Shown in pieces: positions 1-7,675 of a stretch of DNA of 64,000 bases. The DNA is from Pseudomonas sp. JQ170C (GTDB lineage: Bacteria > Pseudomonadota > Gammaproteobacteria > Pseudomonadales > Pseudomonadaceae), in contig NZ_CP141608.1 of assembly GCF_035581345.1 (NCBI RefSeq), positions 2,076,501 through 2,140,500 on the forward strand, given 5' to 3'. The notes below the pieces were generated by a model. The model worked only from the letters and a program-made list of their open reading frames with translations. It was not told where the DNA came from and ran no database searches. The translations under genes and the position numbers were made by a program. Numbering within the stretch: the first letter of the stretch is position 1; each line of letters begins with the position of its first letter.

Positions 1-799
1 TGATCAGATACGGATTGCAGACACAGCGTTCTTTTCGCTGCTGCAATAGGCGTTTTAGAAGCAGTCCCAGCCCGTTTATCTGGCCACTTGATTCTAATTG
101 AATCCGCAGTTTCTTAGATGTCTTGCCCTGAGCCACCTGGAGGTGGCCATCTACGCAATCGGTTGCACGCATCGAGAGCACATCAGTCGGGCGCTGCCCT
201 GTCAGGTATGCCAGATCCATCGCGTCTCGTAACTCGGATGCAGCCCAACGATAGACCGCATCCCAGATCTCTGGTCCGGCATAGAAGTCACGCGGCCGCT
301 CCTTATTCTTCCGCACCCCGGCGGCAGGGTTCTCCATTTTAGTGATGCCCCATTCCCGCGCCAAGTTGTAGATGTGTGAGAGAAGGGATATCTCACGGTT
401 AGCGCGAACCTTGCCCGATCGTTTGTCCCTGTACTGGGCAATAATCTGTGGTGTGATGGCATCAATCGGGGCCTCACTGAATGCTGCCCTGAGTTGCCTC
501 AGCGAGAGCAGGTTGTCCTTCTGGGTCCTGGGCATCTTGCTGGGAATCACATCACGCTCATATCGATTGAAGACATCTCCAAGAAAGCGAACAGTCTTGG
601 GTACGGCTTTGCGATCAAGCCTCGCCCATTCCATTTTGGCAACGTCTAGGTCGGTACCCAGAGGGATTTCAATCCGCTTGCCGTTCTCATCGCGGCCGTC
701 ATAGTAGTAGCCGACCCACTGGGCCCCGCTTTTAAGATTGCGAACCCGCCGCAGCATTCGCGGCGGGAGGTCACGGTTTACTGCTTTCTTGATACGCAT
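1..799 (-). CDS. int: Prophage tyrosine-recombinase integrase (3' end outside window)
   Basis: The reading frame is open from an ATG at 799 to the window edge, giving 266 residues of a phage integrase. Residues 20-65 look like an N-terminal arm-binding domain (WVGYYYDGRDENGKRIEIPLG), about 70-160 like the SAM-like core-binding domain, and the catalytic domain follows with the first catalytic arginine in TGQRPTDVL (about R203). The remaining His/Arg/Tyr residues lie beyond the window. It is the last gene of the leftward early operon and lies at the prophage edge, as expected for an integrase beside attL. The matching attR is the tRNA-Ser fragment near 38.7 kb. Family assignment is firm; the completeness of the gene cannot be judged. 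Confidence 0.92.
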   Translation of the reverse strand, partial: MRIKKAVNRDLPPRMLRRVRNLKSGAQWVGYYYDGRDENGKRIEIPLGTDLDVAKMEWARLDRKAVPKTVRFLGDVFNRYERDVIPSKMPRTQKDNLLSLRQLRAAFSEAPIDAITPQIIAQYRDKRSGKVRANREISLLSHIYNLAREWGITKMENPAAGVRKNKERPRDFYAGPEIWDAVYRWAASELRDAMDLAYLTGQRPTDVLSMRATDCVDGHLQVAQGKTSKKLRIQLESSGQINGLGLLLKRLLQQRKERCVCNPYLI

Positions 800-802
800 C
801 GT

Positions 803-1108
803 TCAACTCACTCGTGCCAAATCAAGGGCCCAGGTTTCGGCTACTGTGTTGGAGATTGATGGTTTAACTCCCGCTAGCTTCAAGCGTGCGTATATCCTTC
901 CTACAACTGGGCGTCTTGCGGCAGTGAGTACGTGTCGCCAGCCATTTTGATTCAGCCATTCGATTTGACGGGAGGGGATCTGATAGCCAGTGATTGCTGC
1001 GATTTCTTCTTCGGCCAGTACTTCGCTCATTGGAGTGGATTTGCCGCATTCCTGCAGGTCGTGCACCAGAATGTTCTTGGACGGACAATGGTTGGCGGCA
1101 GGCTTCAT
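803..1108 (-). CDS. DUF4224-like small phage protein
   Basis: This encodes 101 residues. The C-terminal 75 residues match the pattern of DUF4224 proteins found next to phage integrases (LAEEEIAAITGYQ, then QIEWLNQNGW). The ATG at 1108 is preferred because it has an AGGAGA ribosome site 6 bases upstream and overlaps the stop of the upstream gene (ATGA). An internal ATG at 1030 would give the bare 75-residue domain but lacks a good ribosome site, so the 26-residue N-terminal extension is probably real. Position three bases upstream of int suggests an excisionase or regulatory partner; that role is inferred only. Confidence 0.75.
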   Translation of the reverse strand: MKPAANHCPSKNILVHDLQECGKSTPMSEVLAEEEIAAITGYQIPSRQIEWLNQNGWRHVLTAARRPVVGRIYARLKLAGVKPSISNTVAETWALDLARVS

Positions 1109-1605
1109 GCCGATTCTCCTACCTTGGTGGTGGTGGCCGGGATATTGCGCAAATTGTCGTGAATGCGTTGGGCAAGGTTCTGGATGCCGCGGCATTCGTT
1201 GTGGGCTCGGACGCACCAAGGCTCGGTCCCTTTCGCCGTTTTCCAAGTGCGCTGGGCTAATTGCAGGGTCTCTGCAGCTTTGGTCAGTTGTTCATAGTCA
1301 CTTTTGGTCACCGCGAGCCCGGTGTAAGACATCATCCGGGCTTCCAGCTCGCTGATGGTGCCTTTGAGGTTGGCGACGGAGATGTGATGTTTTCGCTGAT
1401 CGGCTTCGGCCTGGACGGCGGCCTCGGCCAGGTCGTCTCTCAGCGATTGAATCTGCAGCTTGAAGTCTGCTTTCTGAAGGTGCTTTCCGGCGTCAAGCCC
1501 CAGGGCGAATGAGCGGGTTCGAGCTTTCGCGATCAGGAAGGGGAGAACGATGAGCGCTGTCAGCCAGAGAATTCCGGCGCCGAGTGCGTATTGGTGCGGT
1601 TGCAT
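1105..1605 (-). CDS. Membrane-anchored coiled-coil phage protein, function unknown
   Basis: This encodes 166 residues. One hydrophobic segment near residues 8-27 (ILWLTALIVLPFLIA) is followed by a charged, coiled-coil-like stretch at about 45-115 and a C-terminal part with two cysteines (WCVRAHNECRG). The ATG at 1605 has an AAGGAG ribosome site. It overlaps the next gene by four bases and is part of the leftward early operon. It resembles no named family that can be recognised; the topology (inner-membrane anchor, cytoplasmic or periplasmic coil) is the only safe statement. Confidence 0.7.
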   Translation of the reverse strand: MQPHQYALGAGILWLTALIVLPFLIAKARTRSFALGLDAGKHLQKADFKLQIQSLRDDLAEAAVQAEADQRKHHISVANLKGTISELEARMMSYTGLAVTKSDYEQLTKAAETLQLAQRTWKTAKGTEPWCVRAHNECRGIQNLAQRIHDNLRNIPATTTKVGESA

Positions 1606-1690
1606 GTGCTGTGCTCCTTAATAGCTCGCCACCGAGCAAGGTGAGGGGCGGTGGCGGGCTGGGTGCCCCAGGTGGCCGGGGCCGCCTAGT

Positions 1691-1936
1691 TCAAGCGGAT
1701 CGCGTAGTTTGTTGAGCCTGGTGGTCGAGGTAGTCAGCGAGGTTGTGCAGGTAAACCACGTGGTGTGCCTTTGCAGAGTTGTGCAGCTTGTTCAGCCGCA
1801 ACTTGATCTCGCCTTTGTTGATCAGCTCCCTAAACCGTCGGTCTGAGCCGATGTGAGGGAAGTAGCGCTCCCTCACTGCGGTCAGCGTCGGACAGGGGGT
1901 GGTCCACTCGCTGCGCAGTTGTTCCAGCGTGTTCAT
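1691..1936 (-). CDS. Pyocin activator PrtN-like protein
   Basis: This encodes about 81 residues resembling the PrtN/PyocinActivator family. Shared features are the RYFPHI segment, a short helix-turn-helix-like stretch (FRELINKGEIKLRL) and the C-terminal HVVYLHNLADYLDHQ. In P. aeruginosa PrtN activates pyocin genes; prophage members of the family often act as early regulators. The ATG at 1936 overlaps the preceding stop (ATGA); an in-frame GTG at 1942 is possible. It sits in the leftward operon with the integrase, so an excision or lysis-lysogeny role is plausible but not shown. Confidence 0.72.
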   Translation of the reverse strand: MNTLEQLRSEWTTPCPTLTAVRERYFPHIGSDRRFRELINKGEIKLRLNKLHNSAKAHHVVYLHNLADYLDHQAQQTTRSA

Positions 1937-2442
1937 GCGCACTCCCCGAGCGCCTCGGGGGCGAGCTGAAGCTTTGCTAGCACTGCTGCCGCTAGCTGCT
2001 CTTTGCTAGCGGCTGTGACAGCTGCGCACACCTCTCCCAGGTCGTTGGTCACAACCGCGCCGAGGGGAATCTTCCGGTTGACGGTAGTGATGACGTAGGC
2101 GATCTGGCCGCGCTGCAGGACCTCGTTCACGCTCTCTTGGGCTTCCAGAAGGGCGAGCGCTTCTTCGGACTGGGCGCCGGAGTCGGCCCTGCCATTAGCC
2201 AGGTCTTGCAGGAAGTCCCGCAGTTGCTGGTACTTGGCCGACGGATCGCGGGGCAGAGCCAGTGAGCTAACGAGCGGGCCCAGTGTCACCTTGATATGGT
2301 GCGTGGTGTGGTCGTTCTCGACGTCGATCTGGGCATCCATCGATGTCTCAAGGCGACGCAATTGGCAGGTGGCTTTGCCGCCGTGTTCGAGGGTGCGCTG
2401 GAGCAGCATGACTCGGTGAAGGGGGATATTGAACTCGCTCAT
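1933..2442 (-). CDS. Hypothetical phage early protein (169 aa)
   Basis: This begins at the ATG at 2442 (MSEFNIPLHRV), preceded by a GGGGG ribosome site and overlapping the stop of the small gene upstream (ATGA). The protein has no membrane segment. Residues about 65-110 are acidic and helical (QLRDFLQDLANGR) and the C-terminal half is alanine-rich with a possible beta sheet (IAYVITTVNRKIPLGAVV). No family is recognised. It is translationally coupled to its neighbours on both sides. Confidence 0.68.
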   Translation of the reverse strand: MSEFNIPLHRVMLLQRTLEHGGKATCQLRRLETSMDAQIDVENDHTTHHIKVTLGPLVSSLALPRDPSAKYQQLRDFLQDLANGRADSGAQSEEALALLEAQESVNEVLQRGQIAYVITTVNRKIPLGAVVTNDLGEVCAAVTAASKEQLAAAVLAKLQLAPEALGECA

Positions 2443-2603
2443 GCGGTACCCCCGGCGCAAGGGATTGCGTGGGCTTTCCCTGTTAGGGAGACGACAACCT
2501 GCAGGCCGGTGCGGCGCTGGAAAGCTTGGATCTTGGCCAAGCTACTACAGGTGGCGGGATGGATGAGAACTGCTTCTGATCCTTTGTGCTGTGCTGATTT
2601 CAT
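2439..2603 (-). CDS. Small phage protein (54 aa), first gene of leftward operon
   Basis: A 54-residue frame runs from the ATG at 2603 with AAGGACACGG upstream to a TGA that overlaps the next start (ATGA). It begins MKSAQHKGSEAVLIHPATCS and ends with a basic then hydrophobic stretch (QVVVSLTGKAHAIPC). Tight coupling to the next gene and the ribosome site argue that it is translated. Function is unknown. It is the first gene behind the operator-bearing promoter region at 2644-2682. Confidence 0.6.
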   Translation of the reverse strand: MKSAQHKGSEAVLIHPATCSSLAKIQAFQRRTGLQVVVSLTGKAHAIPCAGGTA

Positions 2604-2643
2604 TGGTCCGTGTCCTTATGTGAGAGGATGACACGGGCTGAAA

Positions 2644-2682
2644 TTAGCAAAAGCTAATTAGTATATCAATAGCAAATGCTAA
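2644..2682. promoter_or_regulatory. Two repressor operators, leftward early promoter region
   Basis: Two 14-bp palindromic sites are visible: TTAGCAAAAGCTAA at 2644-2657 and ATAGCAAATGCTAA at 2669-2682, with starts 25 bp apart. They match the perfect palindrome TTAGCAATTGCTAA at 3507-3520 across the repressor gene. They lie between the repressor's 3' end and the start of the leftward operon. By analogy with lambda these would be the operators controlling the leftward early promoter. Confidence 0.72.
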
Positions 2683-2741
2683 ATTAATTTGGCGTGGCTG
2701 TGCCCCAGCGATTAAACCGGTAGATCACAGCGAGAAGGGGG

Positions 2742-3446
2742 CTATAGCTTTTTTGTGTTCCAGGCGAGCAGTACACGCGCCTGAATATGCATCCTGTCGA
2801 TCATCGATTCGTCGATGGTAATCGGCGGGTAAACGGGATTGTCTGAAATCATTCGCAGCACACCGCCGGTCAGCCGCTGGAGACGTTTGATATAGAGGTC
2901 TCCGTCTAGCGTGAACACGTAAATGGCGTCGGTTTTGACCTCAGTAATGCCGCGATCAACGAGCAGTGCATCACCATCTACGAACGTCCCGGACATGCTA
3001 TCGCCTTCGCCCGTGATGATTGCGAGATTGTCGATCTTCGAGAAGGTGAGGCCCTGCATCCTGAGCCAGTCGAGGTGAACCGTCATGTCGCGGATCACTT
3101 CAATGTGCATTCCTGGGGCTACCTTGCCGTGCCCCATTGAGGCTGCGATGTCGAGGTACGGGAGAAGCACAAAATTCTTGTCCTTTGCTGACCGCTTCGG
3201 CATCTGCACCACATTGTCCGGGGCTGCGAATGTGGGCTCCTCTAATGGAGGAGATGTCAGCGTCCCTGCTTTGAGCCCGATCTTGACCTCGAGATTCAGT
3301 GCAGCTTTTTCCCCCAGCTTTCGGTGGCCGTTCAGCAGTTGTGACAGGTACGACGCGTCCAGGTCGTGAGCCTCGGCGAATTCCTTCTGGCTCAGAGTGC
3401 CCATGATCTTGCGGAGTGAGGCGATACGCCTTTCGTTTATGTCCAT
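2742..3446 (-). CDS. CI-like phage repressor, HTH plus S24 peptidase domain
   Basis: This encodes 234 residues from the ATG at 3446. Residues about 8-55 form an XRE-type helix-turn-helix (LSQKEFAEAHDLDASYLSQL). Residues about 95-225 form a LexA/CI-type S24 domain with the catalytic serine in GDSM (S150) and the lysine in DLYIKRLQ (K187). It is divergent from the Cro-like gene, with repeated palindromes on both sides. The usual Ala-Gly or Cys-Gly cleavage bond is not seen where expected; the segment reads AASMGHGK. An upstream in-frame start at 3473 would overlap an operator and is less likely. Confidence 0.92.
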   Translation of the reverse strand: MDINERRIASLRKIMGTLSQKEFAEAHDLDASYLSQLLNGHRKLGEKAALNLEVKIGLKAGTLTSPPLEEPTFAAPDNVVQMPKRSAKDKNFVLLPYLDIAASMGHGKVAPGMHIEVIRDMTVHLDWLRMQGLTFSKIDNLAIITGEGDSMSGTFVDGDALLVDRGITEVKTDAIYVFTLDGDLYIKRLQRLTGGVLRMISDNPVYPPITIDESMIDRMHIQARVLLAWNTKKL

Positions 3447-3466
3447 GCAGCGATGATTGCTTTCCG

Positions 3467-3520
3467 TTAGCAAACAGTAAATTACGAGTTGCTATTGTTT
3501 TGTCAATTAGCAATTGCTAA
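3467..3520. promoter_or_regulatory. Three repressor operators between cI-like and cro-like genes
   Basis: Three related 14-bp sites occur in the divergent promoter region: TTAGCAAACAGTAA (3467-3480), a degenerate TTACGAGTTGCTAT (3482-3495) and the perfect palindrome TTAGCAATTGCTAA (3507-3520). The last pair is spaced by 25 bp, the same as the two sites left of the repressor gene. The layout parallels the right operator of lambdoid phages. Binding order and promoter boxes cannot be resolved by eye. Confidence 0.78.
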
Positions 3521-3543
3521 TCTCGCCACCCATGGAGGTGTCT

Positions 3544-3768
3544 ATGACGCTTAGCGAGTACTTGAAAACGATGGACAAGGAAGGGCTTGAGGCTTTCGCG
3601 CATCGCTGCGGAACGTCCGTTGGCCAGTTAAAGCAGGTGGCCTACGGTAACCGGCGCGCTAGTGCAGGTCTGGCTGTTTGCCTGGATCGAGAAACGGATG
3701 GCGTGATTCGTTGCGAAGCACTCCGGCCGGACATCGATTGGGCGTATCTGAGACAAGCAAAACATTAG
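3544..3768 (+). CDS. Cro/YdaS-like phage regulator
   Basis: This encodes 74 residues from the ATG at 3544, which has GGAGG 5-6 bases upstream. The sequence LSEYLKTMDKEGLEAFAHRC, then TSVGQLKQVAYGNRRAS and VCLDRETDGVIRCEALRPD, has the pattern of YdaS-type antitoxin/Cro proteins, a helix-turn-helix family. It is the first gene right of the operator cluster and is transcribed divergently from the repressor, so it is most likely the Cro-equivalent. Confidence 0.85.
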   Translation: MTLSEYLKTMDKEGLEAFAHRCGTSVGQLKQVAYGNRRASAGLAVCLDRETDGVIRCEALRPDIDWAYLRQAKH

Positions 3769-3894
3769 GGTGCTGGACTGGGGCCTCTCACCTCCCCAGC
3801 CCAGCTACGACGACGCACAGCACAGTACGGTCGTGGCTGTAGGATAGGGCCTACCCTGTCTTGTGGCTACACCGTAAACCGAGGATTTACGGTT

Positions 3895-4383
3895 ATGAGT
3901 CGCATTGATCTACTACCGGGCGCTGGCCCGGTCCTCACCTTGCGGCAAGCGCTCTACCGCGCAGGTCGTGACTACCATGGCGGTATCACCAGACTAGCCT
4001 TCGACATGGGCCTAGAGGTGGATACCCTGCAGAAGAAGCTCCACCACACCGAAGAACGCCGCTGGCCGACGCCGGATGAGCTGGAGGAAATCATCCAGTG
4101 GACGGCGGATCCAAGGCTGCTTGACGCCCTGGTCCGTCCAGCTGGGGTTGTGTGGTACCGCCCTGAGCCAGTACCGGCGACCAATGATGCGCTACAGGCT
4201 GTTGCGGGGCTCCTCGATGAGTCCGGCAAGTTTGTCGGCAGCTTGCATGATGGTGCTTCAGACAACATCTGGACCCTGCCTGAAGTTCTCGACCTGGAGA
4301 AGTGCGGGATGGATGTAATTCGGCAGGTGCTGGCCATCATGGCCGGTGCCCGTCAGGCCATGGAGGACCGCGCCAATGGCTAA
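3895..4383 (+). CDS. Phage CII-like regulatory protein (CP76 family)
   Basis: This encodes 162 residues with the family signature of Phage_CP76/CII-type regulators: YHGGITRLAFDMGLEVDTLQ, KKLHHTEERRWPTPDELEEI and WTADPRLLDALVRPAGVVW. The first third contains a helix-turn-helix-like region and the C-terminal part is helical. It follows the Cro-like gene in the rightward early operon and overlaps the next gene by 8 bases. It probably regulates lysogeny establishment, as in other phages of this type; the exact target is unknown. Confidence 0.83.
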   Translation: MSRIDLLPGAGPVLTLRQALYRAGRDYHGGITRLAFDMGLEVDTLQKKLHHTEERRWPTPDELEEIIQWTADPRLLDALVRPAGVVWYRPEPVPATNDALQAVAGLLDESGKFVGSLHDGASDNIWTLPEVLDLEKCGMDVIRQVLAIMAGARQAMEDRANG

Positions 4384-4588
4384 CCTTCCAGATCCGCTCG
4401 ACGTGGCAAGCGAGCAGGCCGAGTACTTCCTGCAAATGGCGCTTCAGCGCCATACGCAAAAGCCCAGCAAACCTAGCGCCCAGTTCTGTGAGGACTGTGA
4501 CGACGCTATTCCTTTGCTGCGTCAGCAACTGGTCTCTGGTTGTGAAACCTGCGTGAGCTGCCAGGAGCTACGGGAGCGGCGTAGATGA
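4376..4588 (+). CDS. TraR/DksA-family zinc finger protein
   Basis: This encodes 70 residues from the ATG at 4376, inside the end of the CII-like gene. A four-cysteine zinc finger is visible as CEDC and CETCVSC, as in phage TraR/DksA proteins that bind the RNA polymerase secondary channel. The length is typical of the short phage members, which lack the long coiled coil of DksA. The stop overlaps the start of the primase gene (ATGA). Confidence 0.82.
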   Translation: MANLPDPLDVASEQAEYFLQMALQRHTQKPSKPSAQFCEDCDDAIPLLRQQLVSGCETCVSCQELRERRR

Positions 4589-7350
4589 GCGAGCCCAAAG
4601 GACATTCGATTGCTGCGTGGGCGCGGCGCTATATCGAAACTTTCGGGCTTGCCCTGGTACCCGTTGAGCCAGGAGAGAAGGGGCCCAAGGGGGGCGCCTG
4701 GAACAAGCCCGGAGGTTACTTCACGGATGTCGACGCGGCCGAGGCGTTCTGGGCTGCTCATCCAACTTACAACGTCGGCGTAGTGCTTGGTCCAAGCCAA
4801 GTGTGTTCGCTCGACGTTGATGAGGTGGAAATGTCGCGGCGGGTTCTAAAGGAGGCATTCGGGTTGGACCTTGATGCGCTTGCCGCCGCCCATCCAACCA
4901 CGGTGGGTAACCCGGCGCGTTTCCGCGTTATGTTTCGGGTGCCAGCGGGCATTGAATTGAGTCGTCGTTCGCTCACTTGGCCTAACCAGGCTGACCCTGA
5001 TGGCTCGATTCTGAAGGCTCTTACCGCGCAGGTGGTGGCAGCCAAAAAGACTGGTGACGCGGGCAGGGTAGCTGTGCTGCGTATGGCCGCTGAGCCCTTC
5101 AAAAGGACCACTGTGTTCGAACTGCGGGGTGGTGCTGTTCAAGACGTTCTGCCGCCATCCATTCATCCTGGTACTGGTCAACCTTACACTTGGCGCAATC
5201 CACCCTCACCTGAGGGTATGCCCGAGCTGCCAGCTGAATTGTTGGCCATTTGGCTTGGGTGGGATCAACTCAAGGCCCAGGCGCAGTCAGTGTGTCCTTG
5301 GGCGCCTAAGCCTACAGCTGCTCCGGCTCTTCCTGCCACGAGGCCTCACTTAGCTGAACGTTCCGGTGATCGACTGCCAGAGGTCATTCCTGAGTTCAAC
5401 CGCTGTCACGACATCGCAACGCTGATCGAGGCCCATGGCTACGAGCGTAAAGGTGACAAGTGGCTGTGTCCGCACAGCAGCAGTGGTGATCCGGGAGTGA
5501 CCATCATAGATGGCAAGCTTTATTCGCATCACAGCTCCGATCCGCTTGCCAATGGTCACAAGAACGACGCTTTCGACGTTTTTTGCATCCTGATGCACGA
5601 CGGTGACCAGCGAGCTGCGACCAGGGCGGCTGCGAAGGCCCTCGGTTTGGATGTTAAGTCGCGCCCACCAGCCCCACCGCCTCTCGGCGAGCTTCCCCGT
5701 GCCCCATCGGTAGATGAGCCTACGAGCTTGCCAGCCCCGGAGTGCGGTGCTGAACAGATTGAAGACCTTCCCCAGGACGCATCGAATAGCAACGCAGCCA
5801 GCTCGGCCAGCTTCTCGGGCGAAGGGGGCGCGGGGGGTGATGCTTTGGACATCGACGGCGCGATGCGGCGGTTCGCCCTGGTCGAGGGCACCACCAATGT
5901 GTGGGACTTCGACAAGGTTAAGCCGATGAAGCGGACCGGCTTCGAGGCCCTGGTTGGTAAGCCGCTCGCGAAGGAATGGATGGAGCGGACTGACAAGAAG
6001 TTGATCGCGTCGGAGAAGGTCCAAGAGCTCGACCAGGCACGGCGTCTGTCGGCCAAAAAAGGCGCGGCGTTGAAGATGGACCCTATCGAGCGCTACGTGT
6101 ACATCGACGGCACAAAGGACGTTTGGGACCGTGAGAAGAAACGGCGCATCGCTGAAGGCGCCGTGAAGATGGCCCTGGGCGAGGAGTACAAGTGGTGGTT
6201 GAACAGCCAGGATCGGCGAGTGGTGGACGTCGACCATATTGTGTTCGACCCGACCATGCGGAAGGACCCGAATGTTTACATCAACACGTTCGACGGGCTG
6301 CCCCTGGAGCCGGTGCGTGATGACGCCGCGTGCGAGAACCTGCGGTGGCTGATCTCATTCCTCTGCAACCATGACAACAAGGCGCAGGAGTGGCTGGTCA
6401 AGTGGCTCGCGTACCCGCTGCAGCACATGGGGGCTAAGATGGACACCGCCGTCTTGATGCATTCGATCATGGAGGGTTCCGGCAAGAGCCTGCTGTTTGC
6501 TGATGTGTTCGGCCAGCTGTATGGCCAATACGCGGCAACCGTCGGGCAGACGCAGCTGGAGGGCAGCTTCAACGCTTGGCAAAGCCGCAAGCTGTGGGCA
6601 GTGTTCGAAGAAGTCGTCAGCCGGGATCAACGCTACAACCAAGTGGGTAAAATCAAGCACATGATCACCGGCAAGACGGTGCGCATGGAGTCCAAGTTCA
6701 TCAATGGTTGGGAAGAAGCCAACCATATGAACGCGGTCTTCCTGAGCAACGAAATCATGCCGTGGCCGATCAGCGACGCTGACCGCCGGATGCTGGTGAT
6801 GTGGCCGATGGAGACGCTTCCGGTCGAACGCCAGAAGGCGATCAGTCATGAGCTTGCCAATGGCGGGGTGGCTGCGTTGTATGGCTGGCTGCTGGCCGTG
6901 GAGCTGGGCGAGTTTGACCAGCGCACGCGGCCACCTGACACCGAGGCTCGTCAACGGTTGGTTGCCCTGAGTCGCACGGCCTGGCAAACCTTCCTTTTCC
7001 TTTGGCGAGCTGGCGAGCTGGGGCACGGCCTATGGGGTTGCTGCCTCACCAGCGATCTCTATGCACTGTTCCTCGAATGGTGCTCACGCAACAAGGAGCA
7101 CTCCATGAGTCAGACAAAGTTCTCGCTGATGATCAGCGCGACGGTGGAGAAGACGCGGGCTATCCCCTGGACCGATGGCAACAACCGGCGGTTTGCCGCG
7201 TTCTTTTTTCCCAGTGACGGCGATCCCTCCCTTCCCCCTTCCTTGAAGTCGGCCGAGCTGGGCAAGAACGTCGTTGAGTGGCGTGCTCGGGCAAAGCTCG
7301 CAGGCTGGAACGTCGACGCTTGGGAGCACGTTAAGGGGATCGCGGCATGA
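4585..7350 (+). CDS. Phage replication primase-polymerase/SF3 helicase
   Basis: This encodes 921 residues. The N-terminus (about 5-230) resembles a bifunctional primase-polymerase domain (ALVPVEPGEKGPKGGAW, VGVVLGPSQVCSLDVDEVE). A middle zinc/primase-like part (about 285-350) has KWLCPHSSSGDPGV and HDGDQRAATRAAAKALG. The C-terminal half (about 590-800) is a DUF5906/D5-type helicase with Walker A MEGSGKSLL near residues 628-636, a Walker B-like stretch LWAVFEEVV and a sensor-1 asparagine in NAVFLSNEI. It is coupled to the gene before it and lies just upstream of an iteron cluster, as in P4-type replicons where the primase-helicase binds its own origin. Confidence 0.9.
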   Translation: MSEPKGHSIAAWARRYIETFGLALVPVEPGEKGPKGGAWNKPGGYFTDVDAAEAFWAAHPTYNVGVVLGPSQVCSLDVDEVEMSRRVLKEAFGLDLDALAAAHPTTVGNPARFRVMFRVPAGIELSRRSLTWPNQADPDGSILKALTAQVVAAKKTGDAGRVAVLRMAAEPFKRTTVFELRGGAVQDVLPPSIHPGTGQPYTWRNPPSPEGMPELPAELLAIWLGWDQLKAQAQSVCPWAPKPTAAPALPATRPHLAERSGDRLPEVIPEFNRCHDIATLIEAHGYERKGDKWLCPHSSSGDPGVTIIDGKLYSHHSSDPLANGHKNDAFDVFCILMHDGDQRAATRAAAKALGLDVKSRPPAPPPLGELPRAPSVDEPTSLPAPECGAEQIEDLPQDASNSNAASSASFSGEGGAGGDALDIDGAMRRFALVEGTTNVWDFDKVKPMKRTGFEALVGKPLAKEWMERTDKKLIASEKVQELDQARRLSAKKGAALKMDPIERYVYIDGTKDVWDREKKRRIAEGAVKMALGEEYKWWLNSQDRRVVDVDHIVFDPTMRKDPNVYINTFDGLPLEPVRDDAACENLRWLISFLCNHDNKAQEWLVKWLAYPLQHMGAKMDTAVLMHSIMEGSGKSLLFADVFGQLYGQYAATVGQTQLEGSFNAWQSRKLWAVFEEVVSRDQRYNQVGKIKHMITGKTVRMESKFINGWEEANHMNAVFLSNEIMPWPISDADRRMLVMWPMETLPVERQKAISHELANGGVAALYGWLLAVELGEFDQRTRPPDTEARQRLVALSRTAWQTFLFLWRAGELGHGLWGCCLTSDLYALFLEWCSRNKEHSMSQTKFSLMISATVEKTRAIPWTDGNNRRFAAFFFPSDGDPSLPPSLKSAELGKNVVEWRARAKLAGWNVDAWEHVKGIAA

Positions 7351-7374
7351 GTGCGTCAGTAAGTGTGGTGGGTG

Positions 7375-7654
7375 TGTTGGGTTGGTGTTGGGTCCGTTTT
7401 GGCAGGCCAACACAGTCACAAGCAACGGAATCAGCAGGGTGGCGGGAATCCGTGGCGGGTGTGGTGGGTTTGCGGACGCGCACGCGCGCAGGCGTCTTTT
7501 TTAGTGGCGCCGCTGAGGGTGAATATAGACTCCATGCGAATCCTCAAAAACTCAACAAACCCAACACACTCAACACAACTATTAGCAATCAATTGATTTT
7601 ATTAAGTTTTCACTGTGTTGGGTTTGTGTTGGGTTGTGGGAATTCGTGTTGGGT
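7375..7654. repeat. Iteron cluster and AT-rich segment, candidate phage replication origin
   Basis: The octamer TGTTGGGT occurs at 7375-7382, 7386-7393, 7616-7623, 7627-7634 and 7647-7654, and inverted (ACCCAACA) at 7559-7566. Spacings of 11 and 20 bp place neighbouring copies on one face of the helix. The stretch 7582-7610 between the clusters is strongly AT-rich. The segment fills the space between the primase-helicase and the next good gene. A 110-codon frame crosses it from 7347, but its composition follows the repeats and it is not called as a gene. The origin function is inferred from position and repeat layout. Confidence 0.6.
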
Positions 7655-7675
7655 AGTGATTTCGGAGGGGTGGCA

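Noticed and set aside
1691..1936. Idea that the PrtN-like gene means an R- or F-type pyocin locus
   Set aside because: The region has integrase, terminase, portal, capsid and replication genes, so it is a complete prophage type, not a tailocin.
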